Position numbers and translations under genes: made by a program. This document shows, in pieces, positions 1 through 5,701 of a stretch of 11,599 nucleotides of DNA; position 1 is the first letter of the stretch, and each line of letters starts with the position of its first letter. This stretch comes from an uncultured Bacilli bacterium (GTDB lineage Bacteria; Bacillota_I; Bacilli_A; RF39; UBA660), in the NCBI GenBank assembly GCA_934101495.1, contig CAKORG010000028.1, positions 1 through 11,599 on the forward strand, given 5' to 3'. Below the pieces are notes generated by a model. It made no database searches, was not told where the DNA came from, and was given only the letters and a program-made list of their open reading frames with translations.

Positions 1-93
1 GCTATTTTCTTAACTACTTTCTTCATATATCATACTCCATTTTCTAACAACATCACACTGGATATTTTCCTTACTATGTACCCATTTTACACC
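1..93. other. Non-coding or degenerate left edge
   Basis: No intact gene can be supported here. On the minus strand a frame stays open for about 27 codons (93 down to a TAA at 10-12), with coding-like composition including two TGG codons. It runs in from the T-run side of the terminator and has no start codon with a ribosome binding site. It may be the tail of a decayed gene or mobile element, or chance. The edge of the window prevents a decision. Confidence 0.3.
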
Positions 94-156
94 AAAAAAA
101 AAAAAAAAAAAAGCACCATGTTAACGCAAAATTAAAATTTAACATAAGTGCTTTTT
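94..156. terminator. Bidirectional intrinsic terminator with a 19-A tract
   Basis: A hairpin pairs AAGCAC (111-116) with GTGCTT (148-153) and ATGTTAA (118-124) with TTAACAT (139-145), separated by a small bulge. On the minus strand it is followed by 19 T residues (94-112), and on the plus strand by five T residues (152-156). It ends the minus-strand metallopeptidase transcript, whose stop codon is about 75 bases away, and could also stop any plus-strand transcript entering the region. A 19-base homopolymer is prone to slippage and to sequencing error. Confidence 0.85.
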
Positions 157-228
157 CAATAATATTATCATACAAACTATATACTTATAAATCTTTAATT
201 AAAAATATTGCATATAAAGGAATTGATT

Positions 229-2715
229 TTATTTTTCAACTACAACATAATCATTAACTTTATCATTATCGAAATCATAATTAATCCAAACAACAGCACT
301 ATCATCTGATGAATCGTTCCAAATACTCCAGCTAAAATACATTTTATCATTAACAATTATTGGAACTAAATAATTATTATAATAATCATAATTTATTTCC
401 TTTTTTAAATCTTCTAAAAAACTATAATCCATATTATACAAACTCTTAAACTCGTTATAATACTTTGACTTATCCACATTCATAAAATCTAACATAGGTC
501 TAAGTAAATAAACAAATTTTTTATCACTTAAATAATCTTCACCATTATGTTTTTTATATAAATCAATTAAAACATCGATTAAATATCCCGTATTTTTATA
601 GTAGCTATTTAAAGAAGTTGTATCATTTAATGATTCCACTATTTTAGTAACATCTTTATCATCATCAAATTCATCATATAAAACTTTTATAAAATAATTA
701 TCATCTTTAAAATACCATTTATTTAAAGCACTACTACCATAAACATACTCTAAAGCCTGAAGATAATAAGTTCCAAAGTTATATGCTGTAATATTCTTAA
801 TAAAATATTTTGAAGCAAAACTTTCAGCTCCAGCCTCAGTAATATAATTGGTATAAGGAACACCAACATAACTACAACCATCAGGAATATCAAATGTAGC
901 TTCATAAACGTCCACTTTACCATTACATCTATATAAAGTTGTACTTGTCTTACTATTAATAGAATAATCAATAAAATGTACAAGCTCATGGTAAATAATC
1001 CTAGCTTCATCAGAAATCATATCAATCCTAGTATCAAAATCTTGATAAGTTCCCGCAGCATTTCCTTCAAGCAATATATCAGCTTTATGAATATTTAAAT
1101 ATCCTAATTTATGTAAAAAATAAAATTCATCAAGATAATTTTTATTATCTACAAGTATTTCAAATAAGTCATAAACTTCTTTTTTATAAGTAAGCAGCAT
1201 ATAATTATTTTCTACAATATAAGCATACTTTTTAAATAGTTCTTCATTTTTATTTATTTTAAATTCAATATCTTTTAAATCATATTTATCTATTATTTCA
1301 TCTAAATCTAAATTAGAAGTATAACCAAAATCCAATTTTATATTTTCATTATTTCCGAGTTTTACTAAAAATGTTTTATATAATGTTTCAAGTATTATCT
1401 CATCTTCATTTATAATTATATTTACAAAAGTATCATCTACGAGTTTCTTACCATCTTTATATAAGTAATGTTCATATAAACTTTTAGACACATCACAATA
1501 GCCATTATATCCACAAGCAATATTATTTAGGTTATTTTCAATTACTTTCAAATCTTTATCTAAAAGTGATGTTTTATAATCTGAATAATTATAGCCACTA
1601 TATAAATTATCAGCAATATAACTTACACTTGTATTTTCATCAAAATTTATTTGTTTTAAATTTTTATCATAATATTTATAAGTTGAACCATCACCAAGTA
1701 AATCAAAGAATGCTGCAACTTTAATATAGTCACCTTCTAAAGTAATTTCTCCTCCAACAATTTCTTTATTCTTGTAAAATAATATGTAATTTTCTTCATC
1801 AATACCTAGTATTGCATCGTCAAATAATATTTTATAAGTATACATACACTTATCAACAACAATATTATTCTTATTATCTTTTAATTTATATCCTAACTCA
1901 CAAGTATCTTTTTTCATTACATATTTATTATCTATTTTAGTATTTTCACCATATAAAACACCATTATCAATATATATAATATTATCTTTATATGTAAAAA
2001 TATTATAATCCATATAACCTTCATCTTTATAAGTTATATCTTCATACTCAATTTGTTTGGTTTTAGTATTTAATAGATAACCTTTTTTATTTTTCATAAA
2101 TCGTAGATAGGTAGTTTTTTCTCCAACACTATATGAAGCTGAATAACTAAAATTACTCCATAACTCTTTTTTTTCATTTAAATCAACAATAACACTCTTA
2201 CTATTTTTTTGATAAGAATTAATAATTAACAAATCATTAGCAAATTCAGCACTATATTCAAAGTCTCCAGTAAAATCTAATACATAAACTTTTGTCATGT
2301 TATAATCATAAATAGCGTTATCAACCAGGATATACTTATTATCCCCAGAATACTTAACATGACTTCCAACTGCCATTTCATGACCATTTTTATTAATTAT
2401 TTTCTTATTGTTTTTATTAGTTACAACAATAAACCTATCATTAAATATTTCATAATTAGTATAATCATCTAAATACTCAAAAATAACACTATCATTAAAA
2501 TTATATATTACTAACTTTTCCCCTTCATCTTTGACATAAAAGTCTCGACCAAGTTTTATCCCAATATTATTTAAAGGTAAAATACTTTCAATACCAAATG
2601 AATCCTTTTCATTTTCATCTTTATTGTCGTTTATAATAATATAGGCAAGTACACCACTCCATATAGTAAATAAAACTAAAATACTAATTAATAATCTCTT
2701 TTTATTCTTTTTCAT
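229..2715 (-). CDS. Membrane-anchored extracellular zinc metallopeptidase, lethal factor/PPEP-like
   Basis: Predicted to be 828 aa, starting at the ATG at 2715. That ATG follows a GGGGAA ribosome binding site and lies 1 base after the upstream stop; an in-frame GTG at 2748 would overlap the upstream gene by 32 bases and is less likely. A positively charged N-terminus (MKKNKKR) precedes one hydrophobic segment (about residues 8-29) with no lipobox cysteine, so the rest should be outside the cell. Residues about 50-470 are beta-rich, with weak repeats such as DKNLKQINFD and DKDLKVIENN that suggest a propeller-like region. The C-terminal part holds HELVH (576-580), the zinc-binding and catalytic motif, then a Tyr (624) and AESFA (Glu 631). 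The Tyr-to-Glu spacing of 7 matches, from memory, anthrax lethal factor (Y728, E735) and PPEP-1. Six cysteines all fall in the exported part. The substrate is unknown. It is likely co-transcribed with the small upstream gene. Confidence 0.8.
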   Translation of the reverse strand: MKKNKKRLLISILVLFTIWSGVLAYIIINDNKDENEKDSFGIESILPLNNIGIKLGRDFYVKDEGEKLVIYNFNDSVIFEYLDDYTNYEIFNDRFIVVTNKNNKKIINKNGHEMAVGSHVKYSGDNKYILVDNAIYDYNMTKVYVLDFTGDFEYSAEFANDLLIINSYQKNSKSVIVDLNEKKELWSNFSYSASYSVGEKTTYLRFMKNKKGYLLNTKTKQIEYEDITYKDEGYMDYNIFTYKDNIIYIDNGVLYGENTKIDNKYVMKKDTCELGYKLKDNKNNIVVDKCMYTYKILFDDAILGIDEENYILFYKNKEIVGGEITLEGDYIKVAAFFDLLGDGSTYKYYDKNLKQINFDENTSVSYIADNLYSGYNYSDYKTSLLDKDLKVIENNLNNIACGYNGYCDVSKSLYEHYLYKDGKKLVDDTFVNIIINEDEIILETLYKTFLVKLGNNENIKLDFGYTSNLDLDEIIDKYDLKDIEFKINKNEELFKKYAYIVENNYMLLTYKKEVYDLFEILVDNKNYLDEFYFLHKLGYLNIHKADILLEGNAAGTYQDFDTRIDMISDEARIIYHELVHFIDYSINSKTSTTLYRCNGKVDVYEATFDIPDGCSYVGVPYTNYITEAGAESFASKYFIKNITAYNFGTYYLQALEYVYGSSALNKWYFKDDNYFIKVLYDEFDDDKDVTKIVESLNDTTSLNSYYKNTGYLIDVLIDLYKKHNGEDYLSDKKFVYLLRPMLDFMNVDKSKYYNEFKSLYNMDYSFLEDLKKEINYDYYNNYLVPIIVNDKMYFSWSIWNDSSDDSAVVWINYDFDNDKVNDYVVVEK

Positions 2716-2716
2716 A

Positions 2717-2944
2717 TTATTTATTCCCCATATAATATAATCTTTCACTCAAATTATTTGCAACAAAATCTATTTCTTCATATTCTTCATCTTCTAAATC
2801 GGCATCATCCAAATATCTATCAATGAGAAGTAATATTTCTGCTATCGTTTTACACTTAGTTATATCGATATTACATTTACTTAATACACTAATTTCATAA
2901 TCATTGATAACAATATTATCTCCATATTTCTTTAGTTCATTCAT
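2717..2944 (-). CDS. Small acidic protein of unknown function
   Basis: Predicted to be 75 aa (begins MNELKKYGDNI, ends ERLYYMGNK). I do not recognise the family. The start is placed at the ATG at 2944, with an AGG ribosome binding site 9 bases upstream. An ATG at 2959 overlaps that binding site and would need an upstream site that is not there. The protein has no signal peptide or membrane segment, two cysteines in a CNIDITKC pattern, and a very acidic stretch (DDADLEDEEYEE) before a predicted helical end, so it is probably cytosolic. Its stop lies 1 base before the metallopeptidase start, which points to coupled translation and a possible functional link, but nothing in the sequence shows what that link is. 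Confidence 0.75.
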   Translation of the reverse strand: MNELKKYGDNIVINDYEISVLSKCNIDITKCKTIAEILLLIDRYLDDADLEDEEYEEIDFVANNLSERLYYMGNK

Positions 2945-2980
2945 ATTCAATAACCTCATTTTTATTCTATCATACCTTTC

Positions 2981-3012
2981 AAAAAAAATATAGGTCTTTT
3001 TAAACCTATATT
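2981..3012 (-). terminator. Terminator hairpin or leader attenuator before the 75-aa gene
   Basis: A perfect 9-bp stem (AATATAGGT 2987-2995 with ACCTATATT 3004-3012) and an 8-base loop are followed on the minus strand by eight T residues (2981-2988), the form of an intrinsic terminator. It ends only about 36 bases before the start codon of the 75-aa gene, leaving little space for a promoter between them. It may be a second backup terminator for the hsp20 transcript, or a terminator within the leader of the 75-aa gene and the peptidase. Confidence 0.75.
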
Positions 3013-3042
3013 AAATTTTTTCTTCATCAACGTTTTTACGTA

Positions 3043-3071
3043 TTTTTAAAGCCTTCAACAAATGATATCAA
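3043..3071 (-). promoter_or_regulatory. Candidate sigma-A promoter for the 75-aa gene and peptidase unit
   Basis: On the minus strand TTGATA (3066-3071) is followed after 17 bases by TAAAAA (3043-3048). The -35 box matches consensus at 5 of 6 positions and the -10 box at 4 of 6. It is the best candidate I found between the two terminators, and it would give a leader of roughly 90 bases that contains the 2981-3012 hairpin. In AT-rich DNA such matches arise by chance, so this is weak. Confidence 0.35.
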
Positions 3072-3112
3072 AACATCTAAAATACTTGCGAATTCCAACA
3101 AATTTGGCAAAC

Positions 3113-3140
3113 AAAAAAAATGCCCCATTAAAGGCACTTT
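3113..3140 (-). terminator. Terminator of the hsp20 transcript
   Basis: On the minus strand AAAGTGCC (3133-3140) pairs with GGCATTTT (3117-3124), with one G-U pair and an 8-base loop, followed by a T-run (3113-3120). It begins two bases after the hsp20 stop codon. Confidence 0.85.
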
Positions 3141-3142
3141 CA

Positions 3143-3517
3143 TTATTTTACTTCAATATATCTTTTATTTTTATCTTCATCGACTTTGGAAACACTAATA
3201 GTTAAAATACCATCTTTAAATTCAGCTTCCATAGTTTCTTCATCAACATCATCTAAATGGAAACTTCTTTCAAGTCTACCATACATTTTTCTTTCCCTAT
3301 GAAGATACTTTTTATTGTCTTCATGTTTTTCATGATGTTCTGCTTTAACAACAATATTTCCTTTATTACATTCTACTTTTATATCTTTTTTGTCATATCC
3401 TGGAACATCCATTTCTATAAAGACCTTATTGTCTTTTTCAAAGATATCACATTTCATCTTACTTTCTTTTTCTAAATCACTTAACATATCATCAAAAAAC
3501 ATTCTACTTGGTAACAT
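3143..3517 (-). CDS. hsp20: Small heat shock protein, Hsp20/alpha-crystallin family
   Basis: Predicted to be 124 aa. It is an ATP-independent holdase that binds unfolding proteins in the cytosol and passes them to DnaK or ClpB type refolding systems. The alpha-crystallin domain covers about residues 21-110, with the family signatures FIEMDVPGYDKKDIKV (33-48), RERKMYGRLERSF (74-86) and EAEFKDGILTISV (97-109). The C-terminal IEV fits the I-x-I/V anchor used in oligomer assembly. The N-terminal arm is short. The frame stays open upstream to 3640, but that stretch contains the promoter, the operator and the leader. The ATG at 3517 is preceded by AAAGGA (3529-3534), at a rather long 11-base spacing. 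It is transcribed alone from a CIRCE-controlled promoter, and there is no clear terminator between it and the upstream transporter gene. Confidence 0.92.
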   Translation of the reverse strand: MLPSRMFFDDMLSDLEKESKMKCDIFEKDNKVFIEMDVPGYDKKDIKVECNKGNIVVKAEHHEKHEDNKKYLHRERKMYGRLERSFHLDDVDEETMEAEFKDGILTISVSKVDEDKNKRYIEVK

Positions 3518-3544
3518 AAATATCATCATCCTTTCATATTTAAT

Positions 3545-3605
3545 ATTTTCAAATTCTTTATGTTTATACTTTGAAAATGTTTTTTTGTTAATTCTTTCAA
3601 TTAAC
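3545..3605 (-). promoter_or_regulatory. Structured 5' leader of hsp20 with two hairpins
   Basis: On the minus strand the predicted transcript begins near 3605 with GTTAATT, GAAAG, AATTAAC (3587-3605), a perfect 7-bp hairpin at or near the first nucleotide. A second perfect inverted repeat, ATTTTCAAA (3570-3578) with TTTGAAAAT (3545-3553), lies about 10 bases upstream of the ribosome binding site. The first resembles 5' stabilising stem-loops. The ribosome binding site is not inside either stem, so a classical RNA thermometer is not shown. Confidence 0.5.
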
Positions 3606-3611
3606 ACTACC

Positions 3612-3640
3612 ATTATATTACTATAATTAGCACTTGTCAA
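3612..3640 (-). promoter_or_regulatory. Consensus sigma-A promoter of hsp20
   Basis: On the minus strand a perfect TTGACA (3635-3640) is separated by exactly 17 bases from a perfect TATAAT (3612-3617). The predicted transcription start is near 3605. The -35 box lies inside the CIRCE element, so repressor binding would block polymerase. Confidence 0.9.
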
Positions 3641-3653
3641 GCATAAGTGCTAA
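3627..3653. promoter_or_regulatory. CIRCE element, HrcA operator
   Basis: TTAGCACTT (3627-3635), a 9-base spacer (GTCAAGCAT) and AAGTGCTAA (3645-3653) form a perfect 9-bp inverted repeat. This matches the classical CIRCE pattern TTAGCACTC-N9-GAGTGCTAA except for one symmetric change in each arm (C to T and G to A), which keeps the dyad intact. HrcA normally binds this site to repress groE and dnaK operons. Its overlap with the -35 box puts hsp20 in the HrcA regulon. Confidence 0.93.
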
Positions 3654-3675
3654 TGTTCACAAAAATTTCACAATA

Positions 3676-4512
3676 TTACTTTTTATAAACTAAAAAATCC
3701 ACATATTTAATATTTATTCTTTCAGACTTAATATTGCTTTTTAAATATTCTTCCCAAAGTATTAAGTCATGCAAACTAACATCTTCATCAATTAATATTT
3801 CAATTACAGCTTTATAATATTTATTAACATTTATTAGATTACAATTTGAATATGTAATGCCATCACCATCTTTAATAATTTTTTCTATTTTCTTAATAAT
3901 TCTTTTACTTTGATCATTTTGACAATTTAAAGATATTAAGTTGTTTATAACAACCATCAGGCCTTTATAAATAATAACAACCCCCATAAACAAAGAACCA
4001 ATCAAATCAAAAACAGGCATTATATTTGCTAAAAAAGAAAAGAACACACTTACAACAATTAAAGTCGCATCATAATATGAAACATGAGACATGTCCATCA
4101 GCATTTCACTTTGAACAGTCTTTGCTTTTGCAAACAAATAATTACTATAAGTAAATTTGACAATCACTAAAACAAGTAACACTAACAATATTTTTAAGTC
4201 GGTAGGAGCAAATTTTAGAAAAAAAGATTTACATATCACAAACAATCCCAACAAAGATATAACAAATCCGATAAAAATATTAACATATCCTTGATCTTTA
4301 CCATAACCAAATGGCTCTCTTCTATTTGCTCTTCTTCCTCTAAATATAGAACCACTAAATCCCATAAAATCCTGAACAGTATCACACAAAGTAATATAAG
4401 AATTAGAAATTAATGTATAAGAATTAAATATCATACCGGCATAAATTTTAATAAAAACAATGAGAGAATTAATTCCTATACTTAAAACAGTTACTCTTCT
4501 TTCTTCTTTCAT
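3676..4512 (-). CDS. Cation diffusion facilitator (CDF) family transporter with an altered metal site
   Basis: 278 aa, the usual length for CDF proton-coupled metal exporters. It has six predicted membrane segments (about 8-30, 31-54, 75-98, 106-128, 137-161, 165-190) and a cytosolic C-terminal domain (about 195-278). The loop EPFGYGK (66-72) matches the family's HPFGHGR-type signature. Known CDF proteins bind metal with H/D-xxx-D in segment 2 and H-xxx-D in segment 5. Here segment 2 reads I-T-L-C-D (Ile 40, Asp 44), and segment 5 has His 143 and Asp 148 one residue too far apart, with Val at the expected position. Metal specificity or activity may therefore differ. It starts with an AGGTGA ribosome binding site overlapping the end of the nitroreductase gene 7 bases away, so the two form an operon. 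The substrate cannot be assigned. Confidence 0.85.
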   Translation of the reverse strand: MKEERRVTVLSIGINSLIVFIKIYAGMIFNSYTLISNSYITLCDTVQDFMGFSGSIFRGRRANRREPFGYGKDQGYVNIFIGFVISLLGLFVICKSFFLKFAPTDLKILLVLLVLVIVKFTYSNYLFAKAKTVQSEMLMDMSHVSYYDATLIVVSVFFSFLANIMPVFDLIGSLFMGVVIIYKGLMVVINNLISLNCQNDQSKRIIKKIEKIIKDGDGITYSNCNLINVNKYYKAVIEILIDEDVSLHDLILWEEYLKSNIKSERINIKYVDFLVYKK

Positions 4513-4519
4513 AAATCAC

Positions 4520-5044
4520 CTATTTATCAAATATTACATAATTATCTTTTCTAGGCATTGCTGGTGGTAAAATCATATCACGATAACCCAAAACAACATT
4601 ACCAACTCCAACATATTCATCCCCAAGTCCCCATTTAGACATTAAATTTTTACCAAAATCAGTTTCAAATGTTTCCTTAGCTCTATGAACCCAACAACTA
4701 TCAACACCTAAACTAAATGCAGCATTTATCATATTAGATATAACAGCGCATCCATCTTCAACATATGTTGAAACATTTTTATCAGCAAAAACAATCACTA
4801 AAGTCGGAGCATTATAAAAAGGATTTAACCCCACTTTATTAACAAAACTGCCATTTATTTTAGCAATTTCTTCGATTAATTCTCTATTTTGAACAACTAC
4901 TATTCTAGCACTTTGTTTACTTTTTCCATTCGGAGCAAATGTCCCACATTTAAGTATTTCATCTAATATTTCTCTAGGAATTTGTTCATCTTTAAACTTT
5001 CTTATACTGCGTCTTTCACACAAAACTTTTGTTACTTCATTCAT
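4520..5044 (-). CDS. Nitroreductase family protein (FMN-dependent)
   Basis: 174 aa, a single-domain member of the NADH oxidase/nitroreductase fold, which uses FMN and NAD(P)H to reduce nitro compounds, quinones or other substrates as a cytosolic dimer. The N-terminal RRSIRKF (11-17) is the classical phosphate-binding start of the family. APNGKSKQ (37-44) corresponds to the APSxxNxQ flavin-contact stretch, and DGCAVISNMINAA (97-109) to the conserved helix, followed by LGVDSCW. It starts at an ATG 6 bases after GGAGATG, a strong ribosome binding site. It is the first gene of a two-gene unit with the CDF transporter, which might hint at a shared redox or metal stress role, but that is inference. 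The physiological substrate is unknown. Confidence 0.9.
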   Translation of the reverse strand: MNEVTKVLCERRSIRKFKDEQIPREILDEILKCGTFAPNGKSKQSARIVVVQNRELIEEIAKINGSFVNKVGLNPFYNAPTLVIVFADKNVSTYVEDGCAVISNMINAAFSLGVDSCWVHRAKETFETDFGKNLMSKWGLGDEYVGVGNVVLGYRDMILPPAMPRKDNYVIFDK

Positions 5045-5065
5045 TTAAATCATCTCCATAATATA

Positions 5066-5085
5066 ATAATATCACAAAAATTGTG
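5066..5085 (-). promoter_or_regulatory. Candidate extended -10 promoter and small dyad before the nitroreductase gene
   Basis: On the minus strand TG-A-TATTAT (5066-5074) resembles an extended -10 element without a good -35 box. It adjoins a 13-base dyad, CACAA-AAA-TTGTG (5073-5085), that could be an operator. The predicted start would lie just upstream of the GGAGATG ribosome binding site. Confidence 0.35.
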
Positions 5086-5094
5086 TTTAGGGTA

Positions 5095-5123
5095 TTGCTT
5101 TTTGAAAAAAAATTTGTTAATAT
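5095..5123 (+). promoter_or_regulatory. Candidate promoter of tRNA-His
   Basis: TTGCTT (5095-5100), 17 bases, then TAATAT (5118-5123), each matching consensus at 4 of 6 positions, lies 16 bases before the tRNA. An alternative is TTGAAA (5102-5107) with AATTAT 17 bases on. One of the two probably drives the tRNA. Confidence 0.45.
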
Positions 5124-5139
5124 AAATTATGCAAGTCAT

Positions 5140-5216
5140 GGTGCAATTGGTGAAGTGGTTAACACGCCGGATTGTGGCTCCGGTATGCAAGGGTTCGATT
5201 CCCTTATTGTGCCCCA
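5140..5216 (+). tRNA. tRNA-His (GTG anticodon)
   Basis: A full cloverleaf can be drawn. The acceptor GGTGCAAT pairs with ATTGTGCC, and includes the extra G at position -1 opposite C73 that marks histidine tRNAs. The D-arm is GTG/CAC, the anticodon stem is CCGGA/TCCGG with loop TTGTGGC (anticodon GTG at 5174-5176), the T-arm is AAGGG/CCCTT with TTCGATT, and CCA is encoded. It is a single-gene unit, with a terminator shortly downstream. Confidence 0.96.
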
Positions 5217-5227
5217 TTAGGAATATT

Positions 5228-5255
5228 AAAAGCAAGTATTTTTACTTGCTTTTTT
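5228..5255. terminator. Bidirectional terminator shared by tRNA-His and the ASCH gene
   Basis: AAGCAAGTA (5230-5238) and TACTTGCTT (5243-5251) form a 9-bp stem with a 4-base loop, flanked by A residues on the left and T residues on the right. It follows the tRNA by about 12 bases. The ASCH gene's TAA stop (5242-5244) lies in the loop and stem, so its last codons form part of the terminator. Confidence 0.88.
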
Positions 5256-5628
5256 CATATTCAAAATTCCATATTCCAAGTTTACCCTTAGCATCAATCG
5301 GAGTTATTACCTCAATATCATCAAGTATCCAAGCATATCGACCAACCTCATATAAACCACACTTATATTCCATAGGGTTCCCATTCTTTATTTTTTCAAC
5401 AAAATCTTCAGTCATTAATACACAATCTATTAATTTACACTTACATAATATCTTCCCATACAACGGAGTAACTATCTTACTTAACTCATTATTTTTATAG
5501 CTATCACTTAAACTAGCATGAATATATAATTCACCTCGATATTTTGTTTTAAAACTTCTTGTTTCTATTTTTTTAACATTCATCATTATTAAACTAGCAT
5601 AAGGTTCTTTAATAGATAAAACTTTCAT
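5242..5628 (-). CDS. ASCH domain protein
   Basis: Predicted to be 128 aa, starting at the ATG at 5628 with GGTGA 4 bases before it. An upstream in-frame start at 5721 would add a spurious hydrophobic stretch and overlap the divergent gene. The whole protein is one ASCH domain, a PUA-like beta-barrel thought to bind RNA or modified nucleotides; some relatives hydrolyse N4-acetylcytidine. Family features are the opening MKVLSIKEPYASLI (1-14), the K-x-x-E-x-R type motif in KIETRSFKTKYRGELYIHAS (20-39), and a C-terminal GRYAWILDDIEVI followed by KGKLGIWNF. The substrate is unknown and no membrane or export signal is present. It is transcribed alone, divergently from the LigD-like gene, with only 73 bases between their starts. 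Confidence 0.85.
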   Translation of the reverse strand: MKVLSIKEPYASLIMMNVKKIETRSFKTKYRGELYIHASLSDSYKNNELSKIVTPLYGKILCKCKLIDCVLMTEDFVEKIKNGNPMEYKCGLYEVGRYAWILDDIEVITPIDAKGKLGIWNFEYEKSK

Positions 5629-5651
5629 AACATCACCACAATAATTATAAA

Positions 5652-5676
5652 ATATTTGCATATACAAAGCAAATAT
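5652..5676. repeat. 8-bp inverted repeat between the divergent ASCH and LigD-like genes
   Basis: ATATTTGC (5652-5659), a 9-base spacer, then GCAAATAT (5669-5676) form a perfect inverted repeat in the 73-base region between the two start codons. Position and size suit a regulator binding site for one or both genes, but AT-rich content makes chance possible. I could not place a convincing promoter for either gene here. Confidence 0.4.
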
Positions 5677-5701
5677 AAGCACACTATAAAAGGTGATTGT
5701 T

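Noticed and set aside
10..93. Transposase-like gene remnant on the minus strand
   Set aside because: Only about 27 open codons without a start, no inverted repeats and no motif I can name, so it is reported only as possible degenerate sequence.
2716..2748. GTG start for the metallopeptidase
   Set aside because: It lies inside the upstream gene. The ATG at 2715 has a good ribosome binding site and a normal membrane-anchor N-terminus.
3036..3128. A 30-codon minus-strand ORF (MGHFFCLPNLLEF...) after hsp20
   Set aside because: Its start codon lies in the loop of the hsp20 terminator, it runs through the T-run, and no ribosome binding site precedes it. It is most likely chance.
3518..3640. N-terminal extension of Hsp20 to 165 aa
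   Set aside because: The extension covers the CIRCE element, the -10 box and the leader hairpins, and starts at a TTG inside the operator.
3656..3673. Direct repeat TTCACAA-N4-TTCACAA between the CDF gene and CIRCE
   Set aside because: Short and AT-rich, with no promoter reading from it; probably chance.
5129..5500. Plus-strand ORF of 123 codons across tRNA-His and antisense to the ASCH gene
   Set aside because: It reads through the tRNA and its terminator and opposes a recognised ASCH domain.
5657..5686. A sigma-G-like forespore promoter (TGCATA-N17-CACACTA) before the LigD-like gene, as might be expected for spore end-joining genes
   Set aside because: The implied transcription start falls within the ribosome binding site, the spacing is one base short, and nothing else here suggests sporulation.
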